A DNA stretch of 15,268 nucleotides from Linderina pennispora (lineage: Eukaryota; Kickxellomycota; Kickxellomycetes; Kickxellales; Kickxellaceae): NCBI RefSeq assembly GCF_002104995.1, contig NW_024468278.1, positions 64,001 through 79,268 of the forward strand. Direction: 5' to 3'. Below are positions 1-8,077 of the stretch, piece by piece. Position 1 is the stretch's first letter; each line of letters begins with the position of its first letter. The notes under the pieces were generated by a model. The model was not told the origin of the DNA and did not search any database. It worked only from the letters and a program-made list of their open reading frames with translations. The translations under genes were made by a program, and so were the position numbers.

Positions 1-1565
1 ATAGAAGCAATATATTCTCCAAATGGACTACTTGCTTGTATTTTGATATGAGTGTGAGTACTGCTAACTACTTCATTGTGAATCATATAGATATCTAGAT
101 AATAGAATAGCAACCCTCTAAAAGTATATAAGAAATAATGACTAACTAGGAACTCATCTCCAACATGAAGTATGTTATAAGCAACTTTATATCTAGCTGG
201 CCTAAGATCAGTATTTTCTCTTATATATGTGGGTTCTAGATCATCAAGTTCAATGTTGCTAATATCAGCAATAAGATTATCTATTCCTAGGTCATCGGTA
301 TCCTCACTAATACTTGAGAGAGTTGAGAGACAAACTTTCTCTCTTGCTTGCTGAGCTGTTAACCAATCAATATGCATTCCACGATAGTTAACAAGTCCCA
401 TTTCAGCAAATGTGTGTTGTTGCCTTTCTCTTGAAACAACAGGCCAGAAAGAATTTTTCTGACTAGGAACAATAGTGATGTTTGTGATATCTCTTCTCAG
501 AACAACTTCAGATTCAAGAGGACCACTACTGGTAGCATATGTAAGAAGAAGAGTTGGGTGTCCATTAAATGTAAGATTAGAAACAACAGTCATCATATCT
601 TCATTCTCTTTCAACTTTTTAGCTATTCCTTGTTTCTTCTTAGTTATCCTATTGAACCAATGGCAGTAAGCAAGAGCATGTTCTTTATGAAAGTAAATAC
701 ACAATGTATGTTTGTTATGAATCTGATCAACTAGTGCCATCCATTGCTTTTCATAAGATGTTGCAAATGTCCTACAATCACTAAGAAACTCCAGTGTACT
801 AGCAATTAAGTTTGTGTTCCATTCTACTTCTTTCAACTCAGGAGAGTGAACAGTAAGCTCAAGCCTCATTAATCCTTCATTCCTACAAGCAACAAGTGTT
901 TCACCAAATTGCTGAGAAGTTGGCATTACTAGCTCTGATAGCTTAGAAGTAAGTTGATTGCGAACCTCACCACTTTCTAGAAGTTGAACAAATTTATTGT
1001 ACAACTTGTTCCTAATTCTTATTTCATCTTCATCAGTAAACCAGCTAATACAGTTTGCTCCAACTTTATCTTCATCATCAAGAATATCATTGCTACTGAT
1101 TCCAGTATCAAGAAGAAATTCCTTAATCACAGCCCTAGAAGATATGTTTAGACAATCCATTGTAATATCATAGTTTAGAAGAAATACATGTTCCTGATGC
1201 ATCCTAAGAAAGATATCAGTTAGTGCAGGATCAGCTATTGCAACATTTGGAGCAGATACTTTGTAAACAGAGACTTTACCATTTCTCACACTTACCATGC
1301 ACTTCATATACTTAAATCTGTATCCATCACCAAAAACTCTATGCAATCTATCAAAAGGAGTAATATTGTTAATCTGATCTATAAGAGCATATGATTCAGG
1401 TATCTCAACAACACATGAATCCATAAAGATATCAGAATGCTGAATAAATCCTTGCTGTTCAATGCCATTACTAGTATATCTTGCATCAGATATATCAGGC
1501 ATATTATCTCTATTCTTCAACTCAAGTCCCAAAAGGGAGTTAAGATGTACTCTTAAGGAGGCCAT
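1..1565 (-). CDS. HLP copy A: about 545-residue element protein of unrecognised family, C-terminus off window
   Basis: I read this frame codon by codon from the ATG at 1565 down to base 1 and found no stop, so 521 residues are visible; comparison with the broken copy at 4439-6084 predicts about 25-30 more. The start is ATG-GCC-TCC at the end of the conserved leader, 157 bp beyond hairpin H1. Motifs shared with the 544-residue copy at 1977-3611: MPDISDARYT near residue 22, LNYDITMDC near 133, NCISWFT near 170, KLYNKFVQLLESGEVRN near 190, RLELTVHS near 235, CRTFATSYEKQWMALVD near 262, AYCHWFN near 298, and NITIVPSQ near 365. The family is not recognised. The YNK motif followed about 45 residues later by R-x-E-L-T loosely recalls Rep_trans-type replication initiators, but I see no HUH motif and treat this only as a lead. 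No signal peptide or membrane segment is evident. It is the best preserved copy of its subtype. Confidence 0.85.
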   Translation of the reverse strand, partial: MASLRVHLNSLLGLELKNRDNMPDISDARYTSNGIEQQGFIQHSDIFMDSCVVEIPESYALIDQINNITPFDRLHRVFGDGYRFKYMKCMVSVRNGKVSVYKVSAPNVAIADPALTDIFLRMHQEHVFLLNYDITMDCLNISSRAVIKEFLLDTGISSNDILDDEDKVGANCISWFTDEDEIRIRNKLYNKFVQLLESGEVRNQLTSKLSELVMPTSQQFGETLVACRNEGLMRLELTVHSPELKEVEWNTNLIASTLEFLSDCRTFATSYEKQWMALVDQIHNKHTLCIYFHKEHALAYCHWFNRITKKKQGIAKKLKENEDMMTVVSNLTFNGHPTLLLTYATSSGPLESEVVLRRDITNITIVPSQKNSFWPVVSRERQQHTFAEMGLVNYRGMHIDWLTAQQAREKVCLSTLSSISEDTDDLGIDNLIADISNIELDDLEPTYIRENTDLRPARYKVAYNILHVGDEFLVSHYFLYTFRGLLFYYLDIYMIHNEVVSSTHTHIKIQASSPFGEYIAS

Positions 1566-1722
1566 TCATAAATATAAAAGTTTAAAGAAACTAAATATCT
1601 GTTAACAGAATAACCAATTAACAAATAAGAAATCAATTACTAACAGTAGATAAATATTTTAAAAAACAGAATGTTTAGCAATGGCCAAAAAGATTCTAGC
1701 AACTAGATTAACAAACAAACAA
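1566..1722 (-). promoter_or_regulatory. Conserved leader between hairpin H1 and HLP copy A
   Basis: This 157-bp AT-rich leader, read on the minus strand, is nearly the same as the leaders at 4307-4438, 9173-9346 and 10505-10663. Shared landmarks in order are a GTTTGTTTGTT run, a block with CTTTTTGGCCAT, CTAAACATTCTG, TAAAATATTT, GGTTATTCTG, GATATTTAGTTTCTTTAAAC, and then ATGAATGGCCTCC, which holds two overlapping ATGs. The HLP frame uses the second ATG. Its conservation across copies and its fixed place before HLP suggest that it holds the promoter and 5' untranslated region. No clear TATA box or intron can be called. Confidence 0.55.
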
Positions 1723-1890
1723 AGATGCCAAATATGGTGCTTCTACGAAACCCCCTTCGGCATCCTGAAAAATTTCAGTTGATTTCTCGGGACGCAGCCT
1801 GTATCTCAGTAGAAGCATATTAATTGTGTATCAACTGAAATTTTTCAGGATGCCGAAGGGGGTTTCGTAGAAGCACCATATTTGGCATCT
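1723..1890. repeat. Hairpin H1 (type A): perfect 61-bp inverted repeat, 46-nt loop
   Basis: The left arm 1723-1783 and right arm 1830-1890 are exact reverse complements over 61 bases, which I checked base by base; the loop is 1784-1829. The arms hold a GC-rich core (GAAACCCCCTTCGGCATCC) in otherwise AT-rich DNA. The loop, read on the minus strand, is identical to the loop of H4 and differs by one base from that of H5. It contains another copy of the arm 9-mer TGCTTCTAC. On the minus strand the hairpin lies between the 3' end of the 544-residue gene and the leader of HLP copy A. Confidence 0.95.
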
Positions 1891-1954
1891 GAACAAGAAA
1901 ACAATAAAAATATTAATAATTATTAAATAGCTAACCATTTCTGACTGATCTCCT
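1891..1954 (-). repeat. Conserved hairpin-outer flank (AGGAGATCAGTCAG block)
   Basis: This block of about 64 bp is the minus-strand counterpart of 4140-4206 and 10272-10337. Each begins (A)AGGAGATCAGTCAGAA, continues ATGGTTAG and an AT-rich TTTAATAATTATT tract, and ends at the hairpin arm. Sequence beyond the AGGAGATC edge differs in the three copies, so this edge is a candidate boundary of the mobile hairpin module. Function is unknown. Confidence 0.65.
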
Positions 1955-1962
1955 ATGCTTTG

Positions 1963-1974
1963 TTTTAAAATGGC
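1963..1974. promoter_or_regulatory. TTTTAAAATGGC motif at the HLP copy B 3' end
   Basis: The palindromic TTTTAAAA plus TGGC lies 2 bp beyond the stop codon of the 544-residue gene. The same TTTTAAAATRG motif occurs at 6085, 7630, 8064, 8694, 8806, 8919, 10009, 10122 and 10235, nearly always at a gene 3' end or a module joint. The last codons of a plus-strand 79-residue gene may survive just to its left (Y-A-L-F-stop, 1954-1968). It may be a shared 3'-end or polyadenylation signal, or a recombination site. Confidence 0.5.
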
Positions 1975-1976
1975 TG

Positions 1977-3611
1977 CTATTCAACTGTGATTGTTCTATA
2001 TCCTATACTTATAACTCTTAAGTAGCTTTGTTGCTTTGTTTCTCCTAACTGTTGAGAAATTGCTTTTCCAATTGAACTATCTGCTGGTGTCCTGATAAGA
2101 GTTGGCTGTTTATCTCTCCCTTTAATAAGAATATCTAGATAGAAGTATGAATATCCTCTGAAAGTATGGAGTGCATAATGTGTAACTGTAAATTCATTAC
2201 CTAACTGAAGAACATTATAAGCAACTCTATACAATGATGGTTTCAGATCTGTATTCTCTTTGATAAATATATGTCTAGTTTCATCTAGTGTGATATTGTC
2301 TATTGCTGTTGTTAATGCATTGATGTTTTCCTCTTTTGCAGAATAATCAACCTCTGACATTTCTGATAAACATATCTTACTCTTTGCTTGCTTACTATCT
2401 ATCCAACCAATATGCATTCCTTTGTAGTTAACTAATCCCATCTCTTTAAAAGTGTGATACTGCTTAGTTGTAGGATAAGTTGACCAGAAGGAGTTTCTCT
2501 GACTTGGAACAATAGTTATATTCTCATCAACTCTTCTAAGAACTTTTTCTATTTCAAGACCACTCTCAAGTGAATCATATATTTGATAAAGTGTAGGTCT
2601 ATTGTTGAATGAGAGATTAGCAACAACTACCATTGGATCTTCATTCTTAGTTAGCTTCTTAATAATTCCTTGCTTCTTTGATGTGATAGAGTTAAACCAA
2701 TGACAATATGCTAGAGTATGCTGTTGTCTCACATAAATACAAACTGTATAACAACTACTAACCTTATCAACAAGTGCCATCCACTGCTTTTCATAAGAAG
2801 TTGCAAATGTTCTGCATCCATTCATAAAGTCAAGTGTAGTAAGAAGCAAGTTACTATTCCATTCAACTGTTTGCATCTGAGAAGAATGTACAGTTAGTTC
2901 TATCCTAGTCAAACCAGAGTTTCTACAAGCATACAATGTTTCTCCAAAGTTGTGCAAAGTTGGCATTACAAATTCTGAAAGTTTAGAACTAAGAGGATTA
3001 CGAACTTCACCACTCTCAAGAAGTTGAATAAACTTATTGTAAATTTTGTTCTTAACTTTAATATCTCCTTTCTTTGTAAACCAGCTAATACAGTTAGAGC
3101 CAGACTTGCGTAAATCATCTACAACATCTTTCTTTTCAACTCCTCTTTCTAAAAGGTATTTATAAATAATATTCCTAGAAGACACATTCTTACAATCTAT
3201 TGTGATATCATAATTCTGTAAGTATATTTTGTGTTTAGCCATTGTAGCAAACTTCACTGTTAACAAAGAACTAACTATTGCAATGTTTGGTGTGGATACT
3301 TTGTAAATAGCAACTAGTCCATATTGTTCACTAATCTTGCTTCTAATATACTTATAGCCAAAACCTTCTCCAAATACTTTATGCAATCTAACACTAGCAG
3401 ACTTCTGCTTTACCTTCATATCAGATTCAATGCATTTCTCAATAACAACCTCAACAATGAATGAGTCAACAAACATTTCAGAAGAATGCTCAAATCCAAG
3501 TTGCTCTATACCTCTAGCAGTATACCTAGCATCAGCAACATCAGGCATATTTCTTCTTTCTGACAACACTCTTGTTAGCAACACTCTTAGTTCACTTTGG
3601 AAGGGGGTCAT
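1977..3611 (-). CDS. HLP copy B: complete 544-residue element protein of unrecognised family
   Basis: This is the only complete copy of the family. The start at 3611 (MTPFQSELRV) aligns with the start of copy A (MASLRV), which supports it. Conserved blocks: NMPDVADARYT near residue 22, QNYDITIDC near 133, NCISWFT near 172, KIYNKFIQLLESGEVRN near 190, RIELTVHSS near 237, CRTFATSYEKQWMALVD near 266, AYCHWFN near 302, NITIVPSQRNSFW near 365, and FRGYSYFYLDI near 485. It is clearly diverged from copy A along its whole length, so purifying selection probably acted on the family. The YNK and R-x-E-L-T pair could be a remnant of a Rep_trans-like fold, but no proven HUH motif, helicase or zinc site is visible. 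Upstream (minus strand) lies hairpin H2, 174 bp away; downstream is TTTTAAAA at 1963 and then H1. Confidence 0.85.
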   Translation of the reverse strand: MTPFQSELRVLLTRVLSERRNMPDVADARYTARGIEQLGFEHSSEMFVDSFIVEVVIEKCIESDMKVKQKSASVRLHKVFGEGFGYKYIRSKISEQYGLVAIYKVSTPNIAIVSSLLTVKFATMAKHKIYLQNYDITIDCKNVSSRNIIYKYLLERGVEKKDVVDDLRKSGSNCISWFTKKGDIKVKNKIYNKFIQLLESGEVRNPLSSKLSEFVMPTLHNFGETLYACRNSGLTRIELTVHSSQMQTVEWNSNLLLTTLDFMNGCRTFATSYEKQWMALVDKVSSCYTVCIYVRQQHTLAYCHWFNSITSKKQGIIKKLTKNEDPMVVVANLSFNNRPTLYQIYDSLESGLEIEKVLRRVDENITIVPSQRNSFWSTYPTTKQYHTFKEMGLVNYKGMHIGWIDSKQAKSKICLSEMSEVDYSAKEENINALTTAIDNITLDETRHIFIKENTDLKPSLYRVAYNVLQLGNEFTVTHYALHTFRGYSYFYLDILIKGRDKQPTLIRTPADSSIGKAISQQLGETKQQSYLRVISIGYRTITVE

Positions 3612-3785
3612 TCCTGGACTTGTAAATTTTAGATATTTGCAATTTACTTAGTTAGATATTTGATTAATCGTTTTCAGAACAGTTTTTTGCTACTAATTAT
3701 TTTTATCATGGTTAATATTAATTATTGTGTCCAGAATGTTTCTGTGCTTATAATTGATTTTAAAAATACAAATATTTTTTTTGCC
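3612..3785 (-). promoter_or_regulatory. Leader of HLP copy B
   Basis: These 174 bp lie between hairpin H2 and the start of the 544-residue gene. The stretch is strongly AT-rich and differs in sequence from the leaders of type A hairpins, though its length is similar. It presumably holds the promoter of copy B. I can name no specific box. Confidence 0.4.
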
Positions 3786-3984
3786 ATTTCACCCAAACCG
3801 CCATCGGCATCTTGGAAAAGTTTCAGTGAACATAATTTCAACCAGAAAGAAAAACTTTGCATATTTGGGGTTAATTATCATTGGGCAACAAAAGTCAATA
3901 TCTCAATAGATGTGGCTAAGCAACCACAAGGAAATTATGTTCACTGAAACTTTTCCAAGATGCCGATGGCGGTTTGGGTGAAAT
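3786..3984. repeat. Hairpin H2 (type B): perfect 54-bp inverted repeat, 91-nt loop
   Basis: The left arm 3786-3839 and right arm 3931-3984 are exact reverse complements over 54 bases. The arm core (AAACCGCCATCGGCATCTTG) aligns with the type A core (AAACCCCCTTCGGCATCCTG), followed by AAAA, then TTTCAGT in both, so the two hairpins are homologous; yet every difference is present in both arms. The 91-nt loop (3840-3930) is unrelated to the type A loop. It lies upstream of the 544-residue gene on the minus strand. Confidence 0.93.
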
Positions 3985-4139
3985 TTTTATTTCACTGAAA
4001 TTGCCAATAGTTTCAATATACACAAATAATTGTTGTGCAGATAACTATCTCTGAATGACCTCCCTATCTAACAAAGCAAGTAATAAAGACATTCACAAAT
4101 AAGAAGTTAAAGAAACTTAATATCTTGTATCAGAATAAC
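3985..4139. repeat. Module joint with an inverted leader fragment
   Basis: No gene is seen here. Bases 4088-4139 are the reverse complement of the distal half of the type A leader, in the variant with CTGATACAAGATATTAAG also found at 9309-9326. The fragment sits outside hairpin H3, so H3 is flanked by leader sequence in both orientations (4088-4139 inverted, about 4381-4442 direct). A TGAATGACCTCC motif at 4053-4064 resembles the leader end ATGAATGGCCTCC. This looks like a rearrangement scar or the inverted end of the hairpin module. Confidence 0.6.
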
Positions 4140-4206
4140 AAGGAGATCAGTCAGAATGGTTAGTATTTAATATTATTAATTTTTTATTTTTTTTGTTCAG
4201 ATGCAA
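4140..4206 (+). repeat. Conserved hairpin-outer flank before H3
   Basis: Plus-strand copy of the AGGAGATCAGTCAG block, slightly shortened, directly preceding hairpin H3. It follows the inverted leader fragment with no spacer. Confidence 0.6.
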
Positions 4207-4306
4207 TATGTCTTCTACGAACTTCGGCATCCTGAAATTTCAGTTGATACAATTATTGTTTACTGAATACACTGTGAATACTGATTTTTCAGGATGCTTT
4301 CTAGTA
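4207..4306. repeat. Hairpin H3 (type A, decayed)
   Basis: The left arm (about 4210-4250) retains CTTCTACGAA, CTTCGGCATCCTGAAA and TTTCAGTTGATAC with small deletions. The right arm is reduced to TGATTTTTCAGGATGC and a few more bases (about 4282-4302). The loop has lost the conserved type A sequence. Decay of the hairpin goes with decay of the HLP gene downstream of it. Confidence 0.8.
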
Positions 4307-4438
4307 TTTTTTTTTTTTTTTTTTTTTAATCTTTTTTTTTTTTTTTTTTAAATATTTTCTACTGTTGTATTGATTTTTATTTGTTATTGGTTATTCTGTT
4401 AACAGATATTTAGTTTCTTTAAACTTTCTTATTTATGA
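4307..4438 (+). promoter_or_regulatory. Leader of the broken HLP copy, with poly-T runs
   Basis: This is a shortened leader. Two long T runs (within about 4308-4349) replace the GTTTGTTT and CTTTTTGGCCAT part seen in the other leaders. The distal part, from TTATTGGTTATTCTG to the ATG, is conserved. T-run expansion is a likely sign of decay or of assembly difficulty. Confidence 0.5.
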
Positions 4439-6084
4439 ATGGCCTCCTTAAGAGTACATCTTAACTCCCTTTTGGGACTTGAGTTGAAGAATAGAGATAA
4501 TATGCCTGATATATCTGATGCAAGATATACTAGTAATGGCATTGAACAGCAAGGATTTATTCAGCAATCTGATATCTTTATGGATTCATGTGTTGTTGAG
4601 ATTCCTGACTCATATACTCTTAATGGATCAACTTAACAATATTACTCCTTTTGATAGATTGCATAGAGTATTTGGTGATGGTTATAGTTTTAAATACATA
4701 AGATGCAGGCACAAGTGTGACAAATGGTAATGTCTCTGTGTATAAAGTATCTGCTCCAAATGTTGCAATAGCTGATCCTGCACTAACTGATATCTTTCTT
4801 AGGATGCATCAAGAACATGTATTTCTTCAAAACTATGATATTACAATGGATTGTCTAAATATTCTTCTAGAGCTATTGTTAAGGAATTTCTTCTTGATAA
4901 TGGAATCAGTAGCAAAGATATTCTTGATGATGAAAATAAAGTTGGAGCAAACTGTATTAGCTGGTTTACTGAAGAAGATGAGATAAGAATAAGGAACAAG
5001 TTGTATAATAAATTTGTTCAACTCTTAGAAAGTGGTGAAGTTCGCAATCAACTTACTTCTAAGCTATCAGAGCTAGTGATGCCAACTTCTCAACAGTTTG
5101 GTGAAACACTTGTTGCTTGTAGGAATGAAGGATTAATGAGACTTGAGCTTACTGTTCACTCTCCTGAGTTGAAGGAAGTAGAATGGAACACAAACTTAAT
5201 TGTCAATACTCTTGGAGTTTCTTCATAACTGCAGGACATTTGCAACATCTTATGAAAAGCAATGGATGGCACTAGTTGATCAGATTCATAACAAACATAC
5301 ATTGTGTATTTACTTCCATAAAGAACATTCTCTTGGTTACTGCCATTGGTTCAATAAAACAACTAAGAAGAAACAAGGAATAGCTAAAAAGTTGAAAAAG
5401 AATGAGGATATGATGACTGTTGTTTCTAATCTTACATTCAATGGACACCCAACTGTTCTTCTTACATATGCTACTAGTAGTGGTCCTCTTGAATCTGAAG
5501 TTGTTCTGAGAAGAGATATCACAAACATCACTATTGTTCCTAGTCAGAGAAACTTCCTTCTGGCCAGTTGCTTCAAGAGAAAGACAACAACATACATTTG
5601 CTGAAATGGGACTTATTAACTATCGTGGAATACATATTGATTGGTTAACAGCTCAGCAAGCAAGAGAGAAAGTTAGGCTTTCAACTCTCTCAATTGTTAG
5701 TGATAATACTGATGGTTTAGGAATAGATGACCTTCTTGCAGATATTAGCAATATTGAACTTGATGATCTAGAACCTACATATTTAAGAGAAAATACTGAT
5801 CTTAAGCCAGCTAGATATAAAGTTGCTTACAACATACTTCATGTTGGTGATGAGTTCTTAGTTAGTTATTACTTCCTATATACTTTTAGAGGATTACCTT
5901 TCTACTATCTAGATATTTCTATGATTCACAATGAATAGTTAGTAGCACTCATATACTTATCAAAGTACTGGCAAGTAGTCCATTTGGTGAATGTATTGCT
6001 TCTGTTATTGGCCAACCAAATCAAGAAGTGGTGCTTAAAGTAACTAGAATTCATAATCGTATTATCCATACTGAGAGGATCTAG
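4439..6084 (+). pseudogene. HLP copy C: frameshifted
   Basis: This copy is close to copy A at the nucleotide level across its whole length but is broken by about six single-base indels: near 4620 (+1), 4710 (+1), 4862 (-1), 5215 (+1), 5565 (+1) and 5937 (-1), judged against copy A. Both insertions and deletions occur, which suggests real decay more than a one-sided sequencing error. The conserved motifs (NYDITMDC, KLYNKFVQLLE, RLELTVHS, AYCHWFN-type) can still be read in pieces. The frame ends at TAG 6082-6084, two bases before the stop codon of the convergent 79-residue pseudogene. It gives the C-terminal sequence expected for copy A. Confidence 0.85.
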
Positions 6085-6095
6085 TTTTAAAATGG
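6085..6095. promoter_or_regulatory. TTTTAAAATGG motif between convergent HLP and 79-residue genes
   Basis: The palindrome immediately follows the HLP stop codon and contains the stop codon (TAA on the minus strand) of the convergent small gene, so the two 3' ends share it. Confidence 0.5.
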
Positions 6096-6327
6096 GCAGT
6101 TGGCAACCATTACTTCCATATCTGCACAACTGTAGTTGCATACATCAAACACATGCTTAATACTAACACCCCTATCTTCTGAAACATTCTTAATCCCATG
6201 CTCTGATATACACTGTTAATTTTCTGCTCATATTGAAATTTCTGCTAAGTAGTTGGACTAGCTTTTCTCTCTCTTCCTCATCTAGCTCAGAAAGTTGAGT
6301 GTTGAAGAACTTATAGAATAGGCCCAT
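6087..6327 (-). pseudogene. 79-residue small gene, copy C (one frameshift)
   Basis: On the minus strand an ATG at 6327 opens a frame beginning MGLFYKFFNTQLSELDEEER, which aligns with the intact 79-residue gene at 7830 (MPSFHNFLKKHIADLSTEER). After R-A-W the frame is lost through one extra base near 6195-6197. The next frame then continues with IKHVFDVC and ends in C-P-F-stop, matching IEHIYEVC-type and N-M-F-stop in the intact copy. Length and both ends agree with the intact gene. It is too fragmented to be found by ORF length. It lies tail-to-tail with HLP copy C and head-to-head with the transposase, only 43 bp from the latter. Confidence 0.8.
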
Positions 6328-6370
6328 TATAATAAATGACAACTTTTAAATTTATTAGTACATCGCACAG
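6328..6370. promoter_or_regulatory. Short divergent intergenic region
   Basis: Only 43 bp separate the start codons of the reverse 79-residue gene and the forward transposase gene. Any promoters for both must lie in or beyond this AT-rich stretch, so the two genes may have been co-regulated. No TATA box is recognisable. Confidence 0.35.
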
Positions 6371-7603
6371 ATGAATCATCAATTACAAGAACTCAGAGAA
6401 AAGGAATATCATAAGCTCTACACAAATAAGTGGAAATTTCTGAATGATGACTGGGTAGTTCTTAAGCATACAAAATATCACAGAAGTGAAGTTCGTGAAG
6501 TAAGAGAAATCAAACTTATAAAAGATACACTTCTTAAACATCTAGGGATGATTCCTGTTTTCTTCTTTCTGAATGTTTTGTTTGGCTGCACTCATTATCC
6601 ATAGTCCTTACAGAAGTATAGAAAAAGGATTGCTTATCTTATACCAACTTGTAGAAGGATTGTCAATCAATGAAATGGAAAGATTCCTTCCAAGAAGTAG
6701 CTATCAAGTTATTCACAATATGTTCTACATTTCAGAAATGCAAGATTTGAATAAGAAGCTGACATTCTATCTGCAAACAATGTTTTCTACTCCAGAGCTA
6801 CGACTACTTGCAGCAAAGATGCAGAATCCTCATGGGTTTAAACATGTAACACTAATGTTAGATGGCCATGACTCAAGAGCACTACATAATGGAGCATACA
6901 AACCAGGACTTTATTCCTTCAAGTTGAAGAAGTCAGGATATCGTACACAAGTTTGCATTGATATAAATGGAATGGTTCTACTTGTTTCACCAACAGAAGA
7001 CTGTAGAGATAATCCAGATTCAAGAATGATTAAAAAACATGGGATTATTAAAGAGGATATCCCCTATAGATTGTATTGTGCTTGATGGTGGCTATCCACA
7101 GAGTGTTCTTCAAGAGATGACAGAAGAAGAAGAGCAGGAGGACTTTGGAATGCATAACTTTTGTTTGCCAATTAGAAAGCAGAGAGGGGTAAACTTACTA
7201 GAAGCAGAAGTAGAGTACAATTCCCATCTTGGGATCATTCCGTTCTATGGTAGAAAACACATTTGGAGAACTAGGAACAACATTCAAAAGGTTATCAAAT
7301 AAGGAGATTGTTCGAGTAAAGAATAAGAATGTTTACAATGTACAAATGAAACTGTGCTGTATATTATATAATATGAAGAAAATACTAGCAAACAGTGATG
7401 TGCAAGTAGAACATCATCATACTCTCTGGGTTATGACAAACTTTGACTATCCTGAATCACACAATGAAAGATCAACACAAATGGAACCAACATATACTTT
7501 ACCTCAAAAGGTTGAGTTTGAAGCATCAATGGTTGAACTACAAAATAGATTTCTACAATCTAAAATTGATGACAACTATGACTGCTTTGTAGATATGGGG
7601 TAA
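6371..7603 (+). pseudogene. DDE-superfamily transposase, frameshifted
   Basis: The conceptual product is a DDE endonuclease of the IS5/PIF-Harbinger-like (DDE_Tnp_4) type: first Asp in MLDGHDS (codon 6861-6863), then KLKKSGYRTQVCIDINGMV, second Asp in CIVLDGGYPQ (codon 7084-7086), and the Glu in VENTFGELG (codon 7253-7255), followed by a helical tail with LCCILYNMKKI. The upstream part (residues 1 to about 150) includes EGLSINEMERFLP, likely a helix-turn-helix. Frame changes occur near 6580-6604, near 7027 (extra A in an A run) and near 7235 (extra G in GGG, shown by comparison with the second copy). All three catalytic residues can still be read. I judge it inactive unless the indels are sequence errors. 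Similar DDE proteins are abundant in early-diverging fungi (from memory). Confidence 0.85.
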
Positions 7604-7629
7604 CAACAGATATGATGCTAGCTACTTGA

Positions 7630-7640
7630 TTTTAAAATAG
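7630..7640. promoter_or_regulatory. TTTTAAAATAG motif after the transposase
   Basis: The motif lies 26 bp after the transposase stop codon. The same motif ends each 113-bp repeat derived from the transposase tail. Confidence 0.5.
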
Positions 7641-7829
7641 CTAGTTCTTATCAATATTGTTCAATATGGAGGGTATTCACAACTGCTAAATTTAGTAAAA
7701 GATAGTTAGAACTTTTAAAACTTTATTATCTAATGCACATTCTACTCCTTCTCTTGTAATTCTTATAATTGATTGTTCATGGGTGGTAAGATAAGATAGA
7801 CAACTCTGGTTCATTATCAATTTTAGAAA
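7638..7829 (+). repeat. Post-transposase flank and leader of the intact 79-residue gene
   Basis: About 60 bp starting GGAGGGTATTCACAAC (7666) match the flank of hairpin H4 that starts GGAGGTCATTCACAATC (8963), including a TAGTTAGAAC/TAATTAGAAA part and AAAACTTT. Here no hairpin follows; unmatched AT-rich sequence leads to the small gene start instead. It presumably contains the promoter of the small gene. Confidence 0.45.
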
Positions 7830-8069
7830 ATGCCATCATTCCATAATTTCCTTAAGAAACATATAGCTGATCTGAGTACTGAAGAAAGAGATATGCTAAC
7901 TTTAGTGCTTATCCATGACTTTAACATGAGTGCTGGCTTAGCATTCCAAGTGCATAATTGGATCCAACTTAGTGGAACTTTTTATGAGATAAAGGTTGAA
8001 CATATATATGAAGTGTGTCAAAATTCCCATAGATATATGGAGTGGATGGTAGCATATAATATGTTTTAA
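7830..8069 (+). CDS. 79-residue small protein, intact; unknown function
   Basis: The frame runs from ATG 7830 to TAA 8067-8069. The product (starts MPSFHNFLKKHIADLSTEER, ends VAYNMF) has no signal peptide or membrane segment. Residues 1-45 look like two amphipathic helices, with a third helix around IYEVC. The family is not recognised. A diverged homologue of the same length is present at 6087-6327, which argues that it is a real gene. Both copies are convergent with an HLP copy and separated from it by 2-8 bp. The stop codon lies inside TTTTAAAA. Possible roles are an accessory or DNA-binding partner of HLP or of the transposase; this is inference from context only. Confidence 0.65.
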   Translation: MPSFHNFLKKHIADLSTEERDMLTLVLIHDFNMSAGLAFQVHNWIQLSGTFYEIKVEHIYEVCQNSHRYMEWMVAYNMF

Positions 8070-8077
8070 AATGGTAG

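Noticed and set aside
475-669. Plus-strand open frame of 64 codons, with a near-identical minus-strand frame at 5337-5531
   Set aside because: Both are antisense to the same part of HLP copies A and C; the likeness comes from the coding strand and neither has its own leader.
3660-3947. Open frame of 95 codons across hairpin H2
   Set aside because: It runs through the left arm and loop of the hairpin, has no homologue in the window, and is explained by the inverted repeat.
6371-7603. Programmed frameshifting in the transposase
   Set aside because: Three separate frame changes, two shown as extra bases by comparison with the second copy, point to decay or error.
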